Source: Bacteroidales bacterium
GTDB taxonomy: Bacteria > Bacteroidota > Bacteroidia > Bacteroidales > F082
Assembly (NCBI GenBank): GCA_016290215.1
Contig: JAEETH010000005.1
Location: 41,169 to 105,168 of the forward strand
Direction of reading: 5' to 3'
DNA: 64,000 nucleotides
Part shown: positions 62,389-64,000 of the stretch, in pieces
Layout of the letters: every line of letters starts with the position of its first letter
How positions within the stretch are numbered: position 1 is the stretch's first letter
Notes under the pieces: generated by a model
Seen by the model: only the letters and a program-made list of their open reading frames with translations
Databases searched by the model: none
What the model was told of the DNA's origin: nothing
Position numbers and translations under genes: made by a program

Positions 62389-64000
62389 ATGGCAAAAATC
62401 AAGATGCACGTGCTGGTCTGCGGCGGTACAGGCTGCCAGGCTTCGGCAAGTGCTCAAATCATCAAGAACTTCGAGGACATTCTCGCCGCGAAGGGCTTGC
62501 AGGATGAAGTTCAGGTGGTCAGAACGGGTTGCTTCGGCTTCTGCGAGAAGGGCCCCATCGTCAAGATCATGCCTGACAACACTTTCTACACTCAGGTCAA
62601 GCCTGAAGACGTCGAGAAAATCGTGAACGAGCACATCATCAAGGGCCGTAAGGTCACCGACTTGCTCTACATGGATCCCGAGAACAAGGAACACGTTGCC
62701 GACTCGAAGCACATGGGCTTCTATCGTAAGCAACTCCGTATCGCCTTGCGTAACTGCGGTTTCATCAACCCCGAAAACATCGACGAGTGCATCTCGCGTG
62801 GCGGTTATGAAGCTCTTGGTAAGGTCTTGTCCGAGATGACTCCCCAACAGGTGGTCGACGAAGTCACCAAGTCAGGCCTCCGTGGCCGTGGCGGCGCTGG
62901 CTTCCCCACCGGCGTGAAATGGGGCCTCTGCGCAAAGAACAAGTGCGATGAGATGTACGTCATCTGCAATGCTGACGAAGGTGACCCGGGTGCGTTCATG
63001 GACCGTTCCATCATGGAAGGTGACCCGCACAGCATCGTCGAGGCTATGGCCATCTGTGGCTATGCCATCGGTGCTACCCACGGTTTGGTTTACATCCGTG
63101 CTGAATACCCGTTAGCTATCCACCGTCTGCAAGTCGCCATTGCCCAGGCTCGCGAATACGGCCTGCTCGGTAAGGACATCCTCGGCTCGGGCTTCGATTT
63201 CGACATCGAGCTCCGCTACGGCGCTGGTGCTTTCGTCTGCGGTGAAGAGACCGCTCTGATCCACTCGATGGAAGGCAAGCGTGGTGAACCTACCCTGAAG
63301 CCTCCGTTCCCGGCTGTCAGCGGTTATATGGCCAAGCCCTCCAACGTGAACAACGTGGAGACCTTCGCCAACGTGCCGATCATCATCACCAAGGGTGCCG
63401 ACTGGTTCGCCAGCATCGGCTCCGAGAAGTCGAAGGGCACGAAGGTGTTCGCTCTGGCTGGTCAGATCAACAATGTCGGTCTGATTGAGGTCCCGATGGG
63501 CACGACCCTGCGCGACATCATTTACGAAATCGGTGGTGGTATCAAGGGTGGCCGTAAGTTTAAGGCCGTCCAGACTGGTGGTCCTTCAGGCGGCTGCTTG
63601 ACTGAGAAACACCTCGATACTCCTATCGACTATGAAAGCCTTGCCGCTGCCGGCTCCATGATGGGCTCTGGTGGTATGGTGGTCATGGACGACACCTCCT
63701 GCATGGTGGCCATCGCCAAGTTCTACTTGGAGTTCACCTGCGAAGAGAGCTGCGGTAAGTGCTCGCCCTGCCGTATCGGTAACAAACGTATGCTCGAAAT
63801 CCTCACCAAGATCACGGAAGGCAGAGGCACCATGGACGACCTCCAGGAACTCCGCAACCTCGCCGCTGTGATTAAGGATACCGCCCTCTGCGGTCTGGGT
63901 CAGACCTCACCGAACCCGGTGCTTTCGACCCTCGACAACTTCTGGGACGAGTATGTTGAGCACGTTGTTGACAAGAAATGCCGCGCTGGCGTCTGCAAGA
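62389..64000 (+). CDS. hydB: NuoF/HydB-like subunit of a bifurcating hydrogenase (3' end beyond window)
   Basis: Open from the ATG at 62389 to the window edge, 537 codons. N-terminal thioredoxin-like [2Fe-2S] domain (VCGGTGCQAS, TGCFGFCEKGP), FMN/NADH domain (GLRGRGGAGFPTG, about residue 163; CNADEGDPG, about 189), and the [4Fe-4S] motif CGKCSPCRIG with ALCGLGQ near the end; CRAGVCK begins a further ferredoxin domain. It is the NAD(P)-binding subunit; in known HydABC enzymes it joins NADH and ferredoxin oxidation to H2 formation. The catalytic hydA should lie just beyond 64000. Confidence 0.92.
   Translation, partial: MAKIKMHVLVCGGTGCQASASAQIIKNFEDILAAKGLQDEVQVVRTGCFGFCEKGPIVKIMPDNTFYTQVKPEDVEKIVNEHIIKGRKVTDLLYMDPENKEHVADSKHMGFYRKQLRIALRNCGFINPENIDECISRGGYEALGKVLSEMTPQQVVDEVTKSGLRGRGGAGFPTGVKWGLCAKNKCDEMYVICNADEGDPGAFMDRSIMEGDPHSIVEAMAICGYAIGATHGLVYIRAEYPLAIHRLQVAIAQAREYGLLGKDILGSGFDFDIELRYGAGAFVCGEETALIHSMEGKRGEPTLKPPFPAVSGYMAKPSNVNNVETFANVPIIITKGADWFASIGSEKSKGTKVFALAGQINNVGLIEVPMGTTLRDIIYEIGGGIKGGRKFKAVQTGGPSGGCLTEKHLDTPIDYESLAAAGSMMGSGGMVVMDDTSCMVAIAKFYLEFTCEESCGKCSPCRIGNKRMLEILTKITEGRGTMDDLQELRNLAAVIKDTALCGLGQTSPNPVLSTLDNFWDEYVEHVVDKKCRAGVCK

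Overview
The window is a piece of a Bacteroidales (Bacteroidota) chromosome, probably from an uncultivated anaerobic fermenter. Evidence: many -7 promoter boxes of the Bacteroidota type TAnnTTTG(C), few Shine-Dalgarno sequences, very large surface proteins built from divergent InlB B-repeats and FISUMP/DUF1566-like domains, Na+-NQR together with a five-helix fumarate reductase, and several [FeFe]-hydrogenase homologues. No rRNA, tRNA or CRISPR array was seen.

Layout. (1) 1-15.2 kb: the 3' end of one giant surface-protein gene and a complete second one (about 4,574 aa), which share a duplicated segment. (2) 15.4-21.7 kb, minus strand: a redox-signalling cluster holding a group D-like hydrogenase homologue, an RsbW-like ATPase, a second HATPase, two DRTGG proteins and a PHP protein. 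It is interrupted by a plus-strand block of about 2.1 kb with a candidate structured RNA, a lipoprotein, a small ORF and a decayed rhuM gene. (3) 22-33.8 kb: aspartate ammonia-lyase, then thioredoxin-like [2Fe-2S] protein-nqrABCDEF and fumarate reductase CAB, i.e. the fumarate-respiration core. (4) 33.9-40.9 kb, minus strand: a second thioredoxin-like protein, a sensory HydS-type hydrogenase with a PAS domain, a SpoIIE-type phosphatase, a group B hydrogenase, an iron alcohol dehydrogenase and Rex. (5) 41.4-50.6 kb: an accessory region with a DUF2971 protein, an FRG protein, a fibronectin-repeat lipoprotein and a two-gene ATPase/Toprim module that looks like phage defence. (6) 50.7-61.2 kb, minus strand: an envelope or stress module with a sigma factor, a membrane anti-sigma-like protein carrying a C39-type cysteine protease domain, a caspase-like protease, DUF4384, lipoprotein, TPR and transglutaminase-like proteins, and a subtilase. 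(7) 61.3-64 kb: a TerB-like protein and the start of a bifurcating-hydrogenase operon (HndB-like protein and HydB/NuoF-like subunit, cut by the window end).

Together, regions 2-4 and 7 describe an anaerobe that makes fumarate from aspartate, reduces it with Nqr-linked fumarate reductase, disposes of electrons as H2 or alcohol, and senses redox or H2 state through HydS, a phosphatase, RsbW-like kinases and Rex.

The most unusual property is at the sequence level. Several families of palindromic or low-complexity repeats lie between operons, and copies of them also lie in frame inside protein genes: nqrA, nqrB, nqrF, frdA, the anti-sigma gene and the subtilase gene. This resembles the protein-invading palindromic elements of Rickettsia. 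The second most interesting locus is the anti-sigma/C39 plus caspase module.
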